Assembly: GCA_021778315.1 (NCBI GenBank)
Contig: JAJYCQ010000006.1
Coordinates: 1 to 64,000 of the forward strand
Length of the DNA stretch: 64,000 nt
DNA from: Acidobacteriota bacterium
Lineage (GTDB): Bacteria; Acidobacteriota; Terriglobia; Terriglobales; Acidobacteriaceae
Direction: 5' to 3'
Shown: piece after piece, positions 8,812 through 17,427 of the stretch
How the letters are laid out: every line of letters starts with the position of its first letter
Numbering within the stretch: the stretch's first letter is position 1
Translations under genes and position numbers: made by a program
Notes under the pieces: model-generated
Told to the model about the DNA's origin: nothing
The model's database searches: none
Seen by the model: only the letters and a program-made list of their open reading frames with translations

Positions 8812-8817
8812 TACACT
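8812..8817 (+). promoter_or_regulatory. -10-like element of a probable leaderless promoter
   Basis: TACACT ends seven bases before GTG 8825, which opens a clean signal peptide. Nothing resembling a ribosome-binding site lies between. Confidence 0.4.
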
Positions 8818-8824
8818 GAGAGAT

Positions 8825-10153
8825 GTGAGGATCTGCTATGTCCATTTCGCGGTGTTGTTTGCCATGACAATAGCTGTTGGGGCGCCAGCTCAGGGATTGC
8901 TTACGGAGCGTGACGCGGGGGCAGGGGCGGCGGCTGCGGCGACTGAGGGTGTGGTTGTGCCGACGGGAGTCCCGCTGCACATACAGGTCACGCGGACTGC
9001 ACATCTGCATAAGGGAGCGGCGGTGAGCGGAGTGCTGACGGCTCCGATTTATGTGCGGGACCGGCTGGTGCTGCCGGTTGGTTCGCCGGTGATGGGAACG
9101 GTGACGGAGTATGCTCCGGTCGATCACATTGTGCGGGAGCAGGCGCTGCTGAATGGCGATGTGACGCCGCTGCATGATCCGGTGGTGGATTTTACGAGCG
9201 TACACCTGGTGGGAATGAATGAGGATGTGCCGCTGGATACGCGGGCGCAGATCCGCGAGACCAAGCTGGTTCGGTTTGTGAGTGTGAAGAAGGAATCGCT
9301 GATCCATAAGGCGATCACGGCGGCGAAGGCGCGCGTGCATGATGTGTACGCGGCATTTACGGGGCCGAACAAGAAGGACCGGGCGCTGCAGTTGCTTTAT
9401 GGGCAGCTTCCGTATCATCCGCAGCGCATCTGGACTGGAACGCAGTTTGTTGCGGACCTGAACGCGCCGGTGACGGTGACGATGCCGGTAGAGGCGCCGG
9501 TGGCTGCGTCGGAGGTTGCGAGCCTGAATGGGATTACGGTGAGTGCGCGGCTGCGGGACTCGCTGGATTCGAAGACGTCGAAGAAGGGGGACGCGGTGAT
9601 CGCGCTGGTGACGGCTCCGGTGTTTGACAAGGAGCACAAGCTGGTGCTGCCGGAGGGAACGGAGATCGATGGCCTGGTGTCGGCGAGCAAGCCGGCGCGG
9701 AAGTTTGGGCGCAATGGGCAGTTGCGGTTCGCGATTCGCGGGGTGAAGGAGATTGACCAGCCGGCGGGGAGGCCGACGGAGAAGGTGTATGGCACGCTGA
9801 CGGGCGCGGAGGGCAGTAAGGGGCAGAACCTGTCGGTGGACGCCGAGGGAAATGTGAAGGCGAACCCGGATAAGAACCGTTTCGTGGCACCGCTGCTGCT
9901 GGCGGCGACGGCGATGGAGGGGCAGGATCGCGATAGTGCGAATGGAGCGGGCGTGGGACGAACCACGGTCGCGTCGAATGGATTTGGGCTGGTTGCCCGT
10001 GTGATCGCGCTGACGGTGACGAGCCGGAATGTGGCGACTGGTTTTGGAGCGTATGCTTTTGCGCAGTCGATTTATTTTCGTTTTTTGATTCGTGGGCACG
10101 AGGTGACGTTCCCGAAGGATACGCAGGTTGAGGTAACGCTCTCGACGCGGTGA
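8825..10153 (+). CDS. Exported protein with two TrbI/VirB10-like modules, function unknown
   Basis: A 442-residue protein. Starting at GTG 8825 gives a plausible signal peptide (VRICYVHFAVLFAMTIAVGAP, cleaved near AQG); starts further upstream would bury this segment. The mature part contains two related beta-rich modules, each with a DRLVLPVGSPVMGTV-like or HKLVLPEGTEIDGLV-like strand-turn motif, the pattern seen in TrbI/VirB10-type domains. There is no membrane anchor after the signal and no type IV secretion gene nearby, so a conjugation role is unlikely. It may be an envelope or surface protein. The gene is monocistronic between hemC and a repeat at 10155. Confidence 0.75.
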   Translation: MRICYVHFAVLFAMTIAVGAPAQGLLTERDAGAGAAAAATEGVVVPTGVPLHIQVTRTAHLHKGAAVSGVLTAPIYVRDRLVLPVGSPVMGTVTEYAPVDHIVREQALLNGDVTPLHDPVVDFTSVHLVGMNEDVPLDTRAQIRETKLVRFVSVKKESLIHKAITAAKARVHDVYAAFTGPNKKDRALQLLYGQLPYHPQRIWTGTQFVADLNAPVTVTMPVEAPVAASEVASLNGITVSARLRDSLDSKTSKKGDAVIALVTAPVFDKEHKLVLPEGTEIDGLVSASKPARKFGRNGQLRFAIRGVKEIDQPAGRPTEKVYGTLTGAEGSKGQNLSVDAEGNVKANPDKNRFVAPLLLAATAMEGQDRDSANGAGVGRTTVASNGFGLVARVIALTVTSRNVATGFGAYAFAQSIYFRFLIRGHEVTFPKDTQVEVTLSTR

Positions 10154-10154
10154 T

Positions 10155-10189
10155 GTCCTACGGTCTTGCGGTCCTGAGCGGACGGCGGG
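10155..10189. repeat. Dispersed repeat, copy 1 of 3 (GGTCCTG-GCGGACGGCGGG type)
   Basis: GTCCTACGGTC at 10155-10165 and GGTCCTGAGCGGACGGCGGG at 10170-10189. The second part matches 24677-24696 and 27943-27962 with a single difference. It lies in the gap after the exported protein gene. Confidence 0.7.
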
Positions 10190-10290
10190 AGTGGGATGGG
10201 TGGCAGTGGTTCGGTAGTGGCTTCCGTGGGGCGTTTTGGTTTAGATGTTTGCGTGGTTGGATCTTTGAATGAGGTTTCTGGAGGGTTGCT

Positions 10291-11112
10291 ATGGATCGTC
10301 GTGATTTTCTTGCCAGCAGTGCTTCTTTGTCTGCGCTTGCGCTTGCGGGGCGACCCGCTGGAGCGTCCTCGCCTTTGAGTTCAGGGATGGCGACGGAGGC
10401 GGGAAAGCCTCGCGAGTATTACCAGTTGCGGCGCTACTCGCTACAGTCGGGACCGCAGGTTGAGCTTGCGGAGCATTACTTTGAACAGGCGCTGGTGCCT
10501 GCGCTGGGACGGATGGGGTTGGGGCCGGTTGGGGCGTTCCGTGTGGATATTGGGCCGGAGACTCCGGCGTTTTACGTGCTGATTCCGGGGAGTGACCTGG
10601 GGACGCTTGCGGGAGTGGACCATCGGCTGGCGCATGACGACGAATTTTTGAAGGCGGCGGGGCCTTTCTGGAGTGCGCCTGCGACGGCGCCTGCGTTTGT
10701 GCGGGTCGAGGCGTCGTTGCATGTGGCGTTTGAAGGCTGGCCGCGGTTGACGGTGCCGGCCGCTGCGGCTACGAAGGGGAAGAGAATATTTCAACTGCGC
10801 ACGTATGAGAGTCCGAGCTATGCGGCCCACGTGCGGAAGGTCGAGATGTTCCATAGCGGCGAGTTCGAGATCTTCAAGAACGCTGGATTTCACCCAGTGT
10901 TCTTTGGCGATACGCTGGTGGGGCCGCGGCAGCCGAGCTTGACGTACATGCTGAGCTTTGCGGATCTCGACGAACTCACGGCGGACTGGAAGACCTTCAG
11001 CAGCGATCCGGCGTGGAAGAAGTTGTCATCGTCTCCGCGGTTTGGGTATGAGGCGATTGTGAGCAACATTACGAATCTGGTGCTGAGTCCGCTGGCGGCT
11101 TCGCAGATTTAG
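10291..11112 (+). CDS. NIPSNAP family protein with Tat-like signal
   Basis: A 273-residue protein that begins MDRRDFLASSASLSALALAG, a twin-arginine-type signal. Two ferredoxin-like repeats follow, the first from YYQLRRYSLQSGPQ and the second from KRIFQLRTYESPSYAAHVRKVEMF, ending in the NIPSNAP-typical segment SSDPAWKKLSSSPRFG. NIPSNAP proteins are poorly understood; in bacteria they are often exported. GGAGGG lies seven bases before the ATG. The gene converges on the aldehyde dehydrogenase gene with seven bases between the stops. Confidence 0.88.
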   Translation: MDRRDFLASSASLSALALAGRPAGASSPLSSGMATEAGKPREYYQLRRYSLQSGPQVELAEHYFEQALVPALGRMGLGPVGAFRVDIGPETPAFYVLIPGSDLGTLAGVDHRLAHDDEFLKAAGPFWSAPATAPAFVRVEASLHVAFEGWPRLTVPAAAATKGKRIFQLRTYESPSYAAHVRKVEMFHSGEFEIFKNAGFHPVFFGDTLVGPRQPSLTYMLSFADLDELTADWKTFSSDPAWKKLSSSPRFGYEAIVSNITNLVLSPLAASQI

Positions 11113-11119
11113 GCCAGAG

Positions 11120-13507
11120 TTATTCGCCGTAGGGGACCCAGATGTTTTTGATTTGGGTGGCGTGGCGGAGGTACCAGCGACCTTGCGATTGGGCGGGGTC
11201 GAACCAGTCGATTGGGCGGCCGTGGTTGGTGAAGACCTGCTTGAGATTTCCGATGGAGGCGGCCTTGACGAGCGAGGCGGTGGCTTCGTCGCGGAAGCTC
11301 CAGATGGCGTCGATGTCGTCGTGTTTGGAGAGCGTTTTGGCTAGCTCGGTTGGCTTCCCGGAGACGAGGTTGATGACGCCGCCGGGGAGGTCGCTGGTGT
11401 CGAGGACCTGGTAGAGCTCGGACATGAGGGTGGCTGAGCTCTGGCTGGGGATGGCAACGACGGTGTTGCCCATGGAGATGGCGGGGAGGATGAGGGAGAG
11501 GAGGCCGAGGAGGGGGGCGTCGTCGGGTGCGAGGATGGCGATGGTGCCGATGGGTTCCTTCATGGCGAGCGTGACCATGCGGGCGGGCGGGTTGTGGACG
11601 GTGCCTTCGAATTTGTCGGCCCAGGCGGCGTAGGTGAAGGTGCGTTCGATGGTGGTGTCGAGTTCGAGGGTGGCTTGCTCTGGACCTACGAAGTCTGCGA
11701 GCTTGGTGATGATTTCGTCGCGGCGCTGGATGAGGTTTTCGGCGATGAAGTAGAGGATCTGGGCTCGGGCGTGGGCTGTGAGCTTGGGCCATTTTGCGGA
11801 GCGGGCGGCTTCGACGGCGTTGCGGATGTCCTTGCGGCTACCGAGCGGGGCTTCGCCGATGAGGCTGCCCGCATGCTGCCCGAAGGACGCATAGACGGGG
11901 TAGCTGTAGCCGGAGTCGGGGCGGGTTTGCTTGCCTCCGATGTAGAGCTTGATGGTGCGGTCGATGGGAGAGGTTGTCGGTTGTTGGTTGCTGGTTGTTG
12001 GTGGATTGCCGGGGAGGACGATGGGTGGCGCGTTGTGGAGCCAGGTGGGTTCGAGGTATTCGACCATGCCTTCGCGTCCGCCTTCGCGGCCGTAGCCGGA
12101 TTCGCGGTAGCCGCCGAAGCCGCAGGCTGCGTCGAAGAGGTTGGTGGCGTTGATCCAGATGACGCCGGCCTTGACCTGCGCGGCAACGTCGAGGGCCACG
12201 TTGATGTTCTCGCTCCAGATGCTGGCGGCGAGGCCGTAGGTGGTGTTGTTGGCGAGCTCGACGGCCTCAGCGGGGGTGCGGAAGGTCATGGCTACGAGGA
12301 CGGGGCCGAAGATTTCCTGCTGGGCGACCGTCGCGCTGGGTGTGACGTTGGTGAGGAGGGTGGGCTTGTAGAAGAGGCCGAGTGCGGGGAGGTCGGTGGT
12401 GGGTTGGTAGCAGGTGGCGCCTTCGGCGATTCCGGTGGCGACCAGGGAGTGGATGCGGTCGTATTGGATTTGGTCGACGATCGCTCCGATGTCGATGGAT
12501 TTGTCGAGGGGCGAGCCGATGCGGAGGGTTTGCATGCGGGCGCGGATTTTTTCGTAGAGGCGTTCGGCGATGCGCTCCTGGACGAGGAGGCGGGAGCCGG
12601 CACAGCAGACCTGGCCCTGGTTGAACCAGATGCCGTCGACGAGACCTTCGACGGCGGAGTCGAGGTCGGCGTCGTCGAAGACGATGAAGGGGGATTTGCC
12701 GCCTAGTTCGAGGGAGAGTTTCTTGGGTGTGGCGGCGGTGGCCTTGCGGATGAGGCGGCCGACTTCGGTGGAGCCGGTGAAGGCGATCTTGTCGATGCCG
12801 GGGTGGTTGACGAGCGCGGAGCCGGTGGTGCCGTCGCCGTTGATGATGTTGAGGACGCCGTGGGGGAGGCCGATTTCGTGGGCGATTTCAGCGAAGGCCA
12901 GGGCGGTGAGGGGCGTGTACTCGGCTGGCTTGATGACGATGGTGCAGCCGGCGGCGAGGGCGGGCGCGACCTTCCACGCGAACATGAGGAGAGGGAAGTT
13001 CCAGGGGATGATCTGGCCGACGACGCCGACGGGAGAGTAGCCGGGGAATTCTTCGTCGCGGAGCTGCGCCCAGCCGGCGTGGTGGTAGAAGTGGCGGGCG
13101 ACGAGGGGGATGTCGATGTCCCGGGACTCGCGGATGGACTTGCCGTTGTCGAGGGTTTCTAGGACGGCGAGGCGGCGGGCGTGCTTCTGGACCTGGCGGG
13201 CTAGGGCGTAGAGGTAGCGGGCTCGCTGGTGGCCGGTGAGGGCTTGCCAGGCGGGGAGGGCTTTGGTCGCGGCGGCTACGGCGGCGTCGACGTCGGCGGC
13301 GGTGCCGGTGGCGATGGTGGCGAGGAGTTCGCCGGTGGCGGGGTTATGCGTTGCGAAGGTTTGGCTGCTCGACGGGGTGAAGGCGCCGTCGATGTAGTGG
13401 CCGAAGGTGCGGTGGTGGGCGTCGAGCCAGCTGGTGACCTCGGAGGCGTCTTCGGGGGCTGGGCCGTAGTCCATGTTTTGGAATTTTTCTATGATGCTCG
13501 TGCTCAT
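11120..13507 (-). CDS. Two-domain aldehyde dehydrogenase, ALDH16 type
   Basis: A 795-residue protein made of two ALDH folds. Domain 1 (about 35-495) has the NAD-binding PWNFPLLMF, FTGSTEVG, general base E267 in LSLELGGKSP and catalytic C301 in FNQGQVCCAGSR, so it should oxidise aldehydes. Domain 2 (about 520-795) keeps fold motifs such as PIGTIAILAPDD but has no GQxC cysteine and is shorter, as in the ALDH16 family. The linker contains PPTTSNQQPTTSP, written by a heptanucleotide repeat. AGAGG precedes ATG 13507. deoC lies upstream on the same strand, beyond one opposite-strand gene; DeoC releases acetaldehyde, a plausible substrate, but this is inference. Confidence 0.93.
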   Translation of the reverse strand: MSTSIIEKFQNMDYGPAPEDASEVTSWLDAHHRTFGHYIDGAFTPSSSQTFATHNPATGELLATIATGTAADVDAAVAAATKALPAWQALTGHQRARYLYALARQVQKHARRLAVLETLDNGKSIRESRDIDIPLVARHFYHHAGWAQLRDEEFPGYSPVGVVGQIIPWNFPLLMFAWKVAPALAAGCTIVIKPAEYTPLTALAFAEIAHEIGLPHGVLNIINGDGTTGSALVNHPGIDKIAFTGSTEVGRLIRKATAATPKKLSLELGGKSPFIVFDDADLDSAVEGLVDGIWFNQGQVCCAGSRLLVQERIAERLYEKIRARMQTLRIGSPLDKSIDIGAIVDQIQYDRIHSLVATGIAEGATCYQPTTDLPALGLFYKPTLLTNVTPSATVAQQEIFGPVLVAMTFRTPAEAVELANNTTYGLAASIWSENINVALDVAAQVKAGVIWINATNLFDAACGFGGYRESGYGREGGREGMVEYLEPTWLHNAPPIVLPGNPPTTSNQQPTTSPIDRTIKLYIGGKQTRPDSGYSYPVYASFGQHAGSLIGEAPLGSRKDIRNAVEAARSAKWPKLTAHARAQILYFIAENLIQRRDEIITKLADFVGPEQATLELDTTIERTFTYAAWADKFEGTVHNPPARMVTLAMKEPIGTIAILAPDDAPLLGLLSLILPAISMGNTVVAIPSQSSATLMSELYQVLDTSDLPGGVINLVSGKPTELAKTLSKHDDIDAIWSFRDEATASLVKAASIGNLKQVFTNHGRPIDWFDPAQSQGRWYLRHATQIKNIWVPYGE
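11974..12001. repeat. Heptanucleotide tandem repeat inside the ALDH16 gene
   Basis: Four 7-base units (TTGTCGG, TTGTTGG, TTGCTGG, TTGTTGG) of the same kind as in mutS. They are in frame and encode the proline/threonine/glutamine linker between the two ALDH domains. Confidence 0.9.
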
Positions 13508-13752
13508 TTGAACCTCTTTTGGCTCTCGCTATCAATGCACCGGACTAGCTCGTGCGTCAATATTTCACTACGCCTCTGACAGTCAGGTAGATGAACCAAT
13601 CTCCGCTTGCAGAAGAGCCTTGTTCAAGGGTACCGTGTTCCCGGTTTTCCCGATGCACTGAATCTGGGGCGGATTCACCACGTCCTACTTCACAGGCTGA
13701 GCGGTCTATGCAGCGGAGAATTGTCCAAAGGAAGACTGTGAGTGGCGAGCGA

Positions 13753-15255
13753 ATGAGACGAGCGGTGTGGCAGATAGCGGGGGGCGCATTGCTCACGCTA
13801 TTGGGTGGAGTTCGGCTGGTCGCGCAGACGCACACAATCGATCCCTACAGCTTGCCGGTGGTGCAGGCGGCCTGCGGTGCTGAGGGCGGCAGTCCGCCGC
13901 AGGCGATGTCCGGCGGCCACGTTACTGCACCAGCGCTGAAGCCGGGAATGGCGCGGGTGTATGTGATCACCGAGACGAGGGGGTTCTTTGGCTCGCGGGG
14001 CGAACCGGTGCGATTGGGGATGGATGGAAGATGGTTCGGCGCGAACCGGTCCTACGTCTATGGTTACAGCTTCGTGGATGTCACTCCTGGCGTGCATCAT
14101 CTTTGCATCGCAGCCACGGTGAAGGGAGTTTTGCCACATACCTCGGCGGGAGTTTTGCTGGCGCGCGTGGATGCGGCCGCTGGGAAGATGTACTTCTTCT
14201 ACAACCAATGCATTCAGTTGGCCCGCGTTTTCAGCCTGCGGACCATGAGCGCGGAGGACGGCGCCATGTATCTTCAGGCGCTCCCATCGTCGAAAATCCC
14301 GAAGCTATGGAAGACGGCGGCGGCGCAGGCGGCATGCGGCGTCGATCCAAGCCGTATGCCGAGCGATCCGGTGCCCCCGCCCACACTGCCCGGGCCTCCG
14401 TCGGAAGGTCGAGCGCTGATTTATTTCTTTTCCGGCGTGCCGCAGTTCGGCAGCCACGGAGTGCCAATACACGTTGGCGTCGATGGGAACTGGGTTGGTG
14501 AGACGCGGATGTGGTCTTATGTGGGCGTGCAGATGGCTCCCGGAGCACACCGCCTGTGTTCTGCCACGAAGATCATGTTGGGAATGAAGCCAACCCTGCA
14601 TCTGGGCCAACTCAACGTAGTGGCGGGCAAGACCTACTTCGTAGACACCAACACGCTGCAACCTGTGGAGCACAGTCTGGCGACGGTGTGGCTACGGCGG
14701 ATTGCGGCGATGCCGAAGTCGGACACGCCGGACCGAAAGTCGCTGAAGCAATGGAGTCGGACGAACTTTCCTGCCTCGCCGGACGAGCTTCGTGCGTGCG
14801 GGATACCAGCCTCAGATAGCACGGCGGTGGCGCCAACGATGGTGCAGCCTGTGAATGGACCCGTGCCGGAGTCGCAGGTAATCTTTGTGTTGCAGTCGGA
14901 CATTAAACGGCTGCACCGGCGCCATGCGGTGGACGTTGGCCTTGACGGCCGCTGGGTAGCCTCGCTGCAGAGTACCTCATGGGTGGCGCTGCCAGTCGCT
15001 ACCGGTCGGCATGAGCTATGCGTCCGCATTCGCAACGGAACCAAACGGAGAGACCGTTGGTTCTCGCCGGATTCGACCCTGATTCTTGATTCTGCCACTG
15101 CGACGGATGCCACGAGTCTCTACTTTGAGAGCCACGTAATCGTTATATCGCTTGAGTACGGTGACATTTATTTATTCGAGAGTAATCGGCTGGATCCGGA
15201 TGAAGGGGCGCTGCTGCTGGCGTACTATCCACGGGCAGACACGCTTCATCCTTGA
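13753..15255 (+). CDS. Exported protein with three DUF2846-like repeats
   Basis: A 500-residue protein. ATG 13753 opens a signal peptide (RRAVWQIAGGALLTLLGGVRL, cleaved near VAQ). The mature protein is three tandem modules of about 150 residues. Each has a cysteine entry (VQAACGAEG, AQAACGVDP, LRACGIPAS), a strand like ARVYVITE, ALIYFFSG or QVIFVLQS, a glycine motif LGMDGRWFG, VGVDGNWVG or VGLDGRWVA, then a basic-cysteine strand (VHHLCIA, AHRLCSA, RHELCVR). This is the DUF2846-like pattern of small beta domains. Function is unknown. Upstream starts at 13591 and 13708 would give an unlikely cysteine-rich leader. The gene lies between the ALDH16 gene and deoC, on the opposite strand to both. 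Confidence 0.8.
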   Translation: MRRAVWQIAGGALLTLLGGVRLVAQTHTIDPYSLPVVQAACGAEGGSPPQAMSGGHVTAPALKPGMARVYVITETRGFFGSRGEPVRLGMDGRWFGANRSYVYGYSFVDVTPGVHHLCIAATVKGVLPHTSAGVLLARVDAAAGKMYFFYNQCIQLARVFSLRTMSAEDGAMYLQALPSSKIPKLWKTAAAQAACGVDPSRMPSDPVPPPTLPGPPSEGRALIYFFSGVPQFGSHGVPIHVGVDGNWVGETRMWSYVGVQMAPGAHRLCSATKIMLGMKPTLHLGQLNVVAGKTYFVDTNTLQPVEHSLATVWLRRIAAMPKSDTPDRKSLKQWSRTNFPASPDELRACGIPASDSTAVAPTMVQPVNGPVPESQVIFVLQSDIKRLHRRHAVDVGLDGRWVASLQSTSWVALPVATGRHELCVRIRNGTKRRDRWFSPDSTLILDSATATDATSLYFESHVIVISLEYGDIYLFESNRLDPDEGALLLAYYPRADTLHP

Positions 15256-15290
15256 GTTTGTGCGTGGTATTCGGTGTGCAGTATGCGGAA

Positions 15291-16310
15291 CTACGCGATG
15301 GGGTGGCGGTAGGCGGCGCTGTAGCGGCCGGTGGTGTGGTGGTGTAGTTGGCGTTCGATGTCGGCTAGCATGCTGCTGGCGCCGTAGCGGAAGAGGGTGG
15401 GTTCGAGCCAGGGGCGGCCTAGTTCGTCCTTCATGGTGGCTATCCAGTCGAGGGCTTGCTTGGCGGTCTTGATGCCTCCGGCGGGTTTGAAGCCTACGGC
15501 CATTCCGGTGCGCTCGGCGTAGTCGCGGATGGCTCGGACCATGACGAGGGAGACGGGGAGGGTGGCGTTGACGGCTTCCTTGCCGGTGCTGGTCTTGATG
15601 AAGTCGGAGCCGGCCATCATGGCGACCCAGGAGGCTCGGGCTACGTTGCGCAGGGTGAGGAGGTCGCCGGTACCGAGGATGGACTTCATGTGGGCGGGGC
15701 CGCAGGCTTCTTTGAAGGCGGCGATCTCGTCGTAGAGGGCGTTCCACTCGCCGTTGAAGACGTGGGCGCGGGTGATGACGATGTCGATTTCACTGGCTCC
15801 GGCGGCGACGGAGCGGCGGATCTCTTCGACTCGGGTTTCGAGGGGAGCGAGGCCGGCGGGGAAGGCGGTGGAGACGGCGGCGACGGGGATGCCGGAGCCT
15901 TCGAGGGCCTTGACGGCGGTCTCGACGAAGGCATGGTAGACGCAGACGGCTCCGGTGTGGAGGTGGAGGTCTTCGATGCCGAGGGCTTGGACGAGGTGGT
16001 CTTGTAAGGGGCGGCGGGCCTTGGCGCAGAGGCGGCGGACGCGGTCGGCGGAGTCGTCGCCGGAGAGGGTGGTGAGGTCCATGCAGGCGATGGCGCGGAG
16101 GAGCCAGGCGGCCTGGTAGTCCTTCTTGACGCTGCGGCGGGAGGGGATGGTGGCGGCGCGGCGCTCGACGGCGCTGGTGTTGATGCGGACCTCTTCGACC
16201 CAGTCGAGGTTGAGGGGGATGCGGCGGTTGGGGGTTAGCTCGCGGCCGTAGAGGGTGACGGGTGGCGGGGCTATCGTGTGCGTGGTGAGGTCGTTGTTTT
16301 GTACTGCCAT
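15291..16310 (-). CDS. deoC: Deoxyribose-phosphate aldolase, long form
   Basis: A 339-residue class I aldolase that cleaves 2-deoxyribose-5-phosphate to glyceraldehyde-3-phosphate and acetaldehyde. The Schiff-base lysine is K239 in DFIKTSTGKEAVNAT; the second active-site lysine is K275 in VGFKPAGGIKTAKQ. The conserved CMDLTTL and EIDIVI segments are present, and the end FRYGASSMLADIERQL is typical. The protein is about 80 residues longer at the N-terminus than the E. coli enzyme, as in the longer DeoC subgroup. Start ATG 16310 has GGAGAC upstream; an earlier in-frame start at 16337 would add nine residues. Confidence 0.95.
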   Translation of the reverse strand: MAVQNNDLTTHTIAPPPVTLYGRELTPNRRIPLNLDWVEEVRINTSAVERRAATIPSRRSVKKDYQAAWLLRAIACMDLTTLSGDDSADRVRRLCAKARRPLQDHLVQALGIEDLHLHTGAVCVYHAFVETAVKALEGSGIPVAAVSTAFPAGLAPLETRVEEIRRSVAAGASEIDIVITRAHVFNGEWNALYDEIAAFKEACGPAHMKSILGTGDLLTLRNVARASWVAMMAGSDFIKTSTGKEAVNATLPVSLVMVRAIRDYAERTGMAVGFKPAGGIKTAKQALDWIATMKDELGRPWLEPTLFRYGASSMLADIERQLHHHTTGRYSAAYRHPIA

Positions 16311-16418
16311 CACGGTCTCCGGCTTGAACCCAAACAATCGGGCCTGCCATGGAGTGGCAGGCCGCTTAGGTCGTCAGAGAAGAGTGTATACCCGGGTGAA
16401 GAGGTGCTTTGAGCGACC

Positions 16419-17108
16419 TTACTTGTAAAGGTTGTGAAGGGCCTGGTAGCAGACGTGATAGCAGTCGCAGGCCGCTTTTTCGAGGTTTTCGCGGGAGACG
16501 ATTGTGACCTTTCCGCGACGGTAGCTGATGAGGCCGCGGTCCTGGAGGGAGCTGGCGACGAGGGTAACGGTGGTGCGGCGGGTTCCGAGCATGTCGGCCA
16601 TGAACTCCTGGGTCATGGTCATGGTGTCCTGATCGGCACGGTCTCGAGACATCAGCAGCCAGCGGGCCAGTCGCTGCTCGGCCTCATGGAGCTTGTTGCA
16701 TGCGGCGATCTGCTCCAGCGTCACGGCCTGCTGCTGCACGAATTCAAGGATAAGGTTGCGCAGCTCGCCGGAGGTGAGAAACATGGCTCGCATATCGTCC
16801 AGCCGGATGCGCAGACCCTTGCCTTCTATTTGAAGGAAGGACTGAGCGGGGGTAGGGGTGGGGCCGAGCAGATGCATGGCTCCGACGAGGCCCTCTCGTC
16901 CGATGAGGCCGACTTCGGCGCTTCCTCCTTCAGCCATGGTGACCACGACGGAGGCGATACCTGAGCTGAGGAAGTACAGGTAGGTGGGAATTTCGCCCTG
17001 CTCATTCAACAGGGTGTGAATGGGGAGATCGACTGGGCGACATAGCGATAGTACTGTCAGGCGGAGCTCGGGGGACAGGGCATCGAGCAGTAGGTTTCCA
17101 GTGGACAC
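16419..17108 (-). CDS. Crp/Fnr-family transcription regulator
   Basis: A 229-residue protein. An N-terminal cyclic-nucleotide-binding-like beta barrel (about 20-130, GIASVVVTMAEGGSAEVGLIGREG) and long dimer helix (FVQQQAVTLEQIAACNKLHEAEQRLARWLL) are followed by a winged helix with recognition segment MADMLGTRRTTVTLVASSLQDRGLI. It lacks an Fnr-like N-terminal cysteine cluster. Three cysteines sit near the C-terminus (CDCYHVC), unusual for the family. The effector and targets cannot be inferred. It lies 108 bp upstream of deoC on the same strand, so it could regulate it, but nothing in the sequence proves this. Confidence 0.92.
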   Translation of the reverse strand: MSTGNLLLDALSPELRLTVLSLCRPVDLPIHTLLNEQGEIPTYLYFLSSGIASVVVTMAEGGSAEVGLIGREGLVGAMHLLGPTPTPAQSFLQIEGKGLRIRLDDMRAMFLTSGELRNLILEFVQQQAVTLEQIAACNKLHEAEQRLARWLLMSRDRADQDTMTMTQEFMADMLGTRRTTVTLVASSLQDRGLISYRRGKVTIVSRENLEKAACDCYHVCYQALHNLYK

Positions 17109-17427
17109 AAGCTATCCTTCTCTTCTCGGTAGGCGAGGCGCAAATTGAATGATCCGTTCAGATACATAGCCAATTCGGCTTTAGCTCTTTGGCCGGACTA
17201 TATCGATCACAGGATGTCTACTCTGTGCGGTGGGAGCGGTATGCTGATACGGCTGTGTGCAAAAAGTGACGATCGTGGCACAGACGGGGTGTCTGGAGCG
17301 TGGCTGCTGGCCGAGTACCGAACGGCAATGGATGGATTCCGAGCATCCTGAGTTGCACGCTTCTTGATTGTCGAACAGGTGGAGTCGCTGTGTATGTCGT
17401 ATATTGCTCACACATGGAAACGAGAGA
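17109..17427. other. Intergenic region between the Crp-like gene and the DUF2252 gene
   Basis: 319 bp between divergent genes. It is less GC-rich than its flanks. GTATATTGC near 17400 could be a -10 for the rightward gene. No convincing gene, repeat or structured RNA was seen. Confidence 0.5.

Noticed and set aside
8825..10153. VirB10/TrbI type IV secretion component
   Set aside because: The modules look TrbI-like but there is no cytoplasmic/anchor region and no secretion genes nearby.
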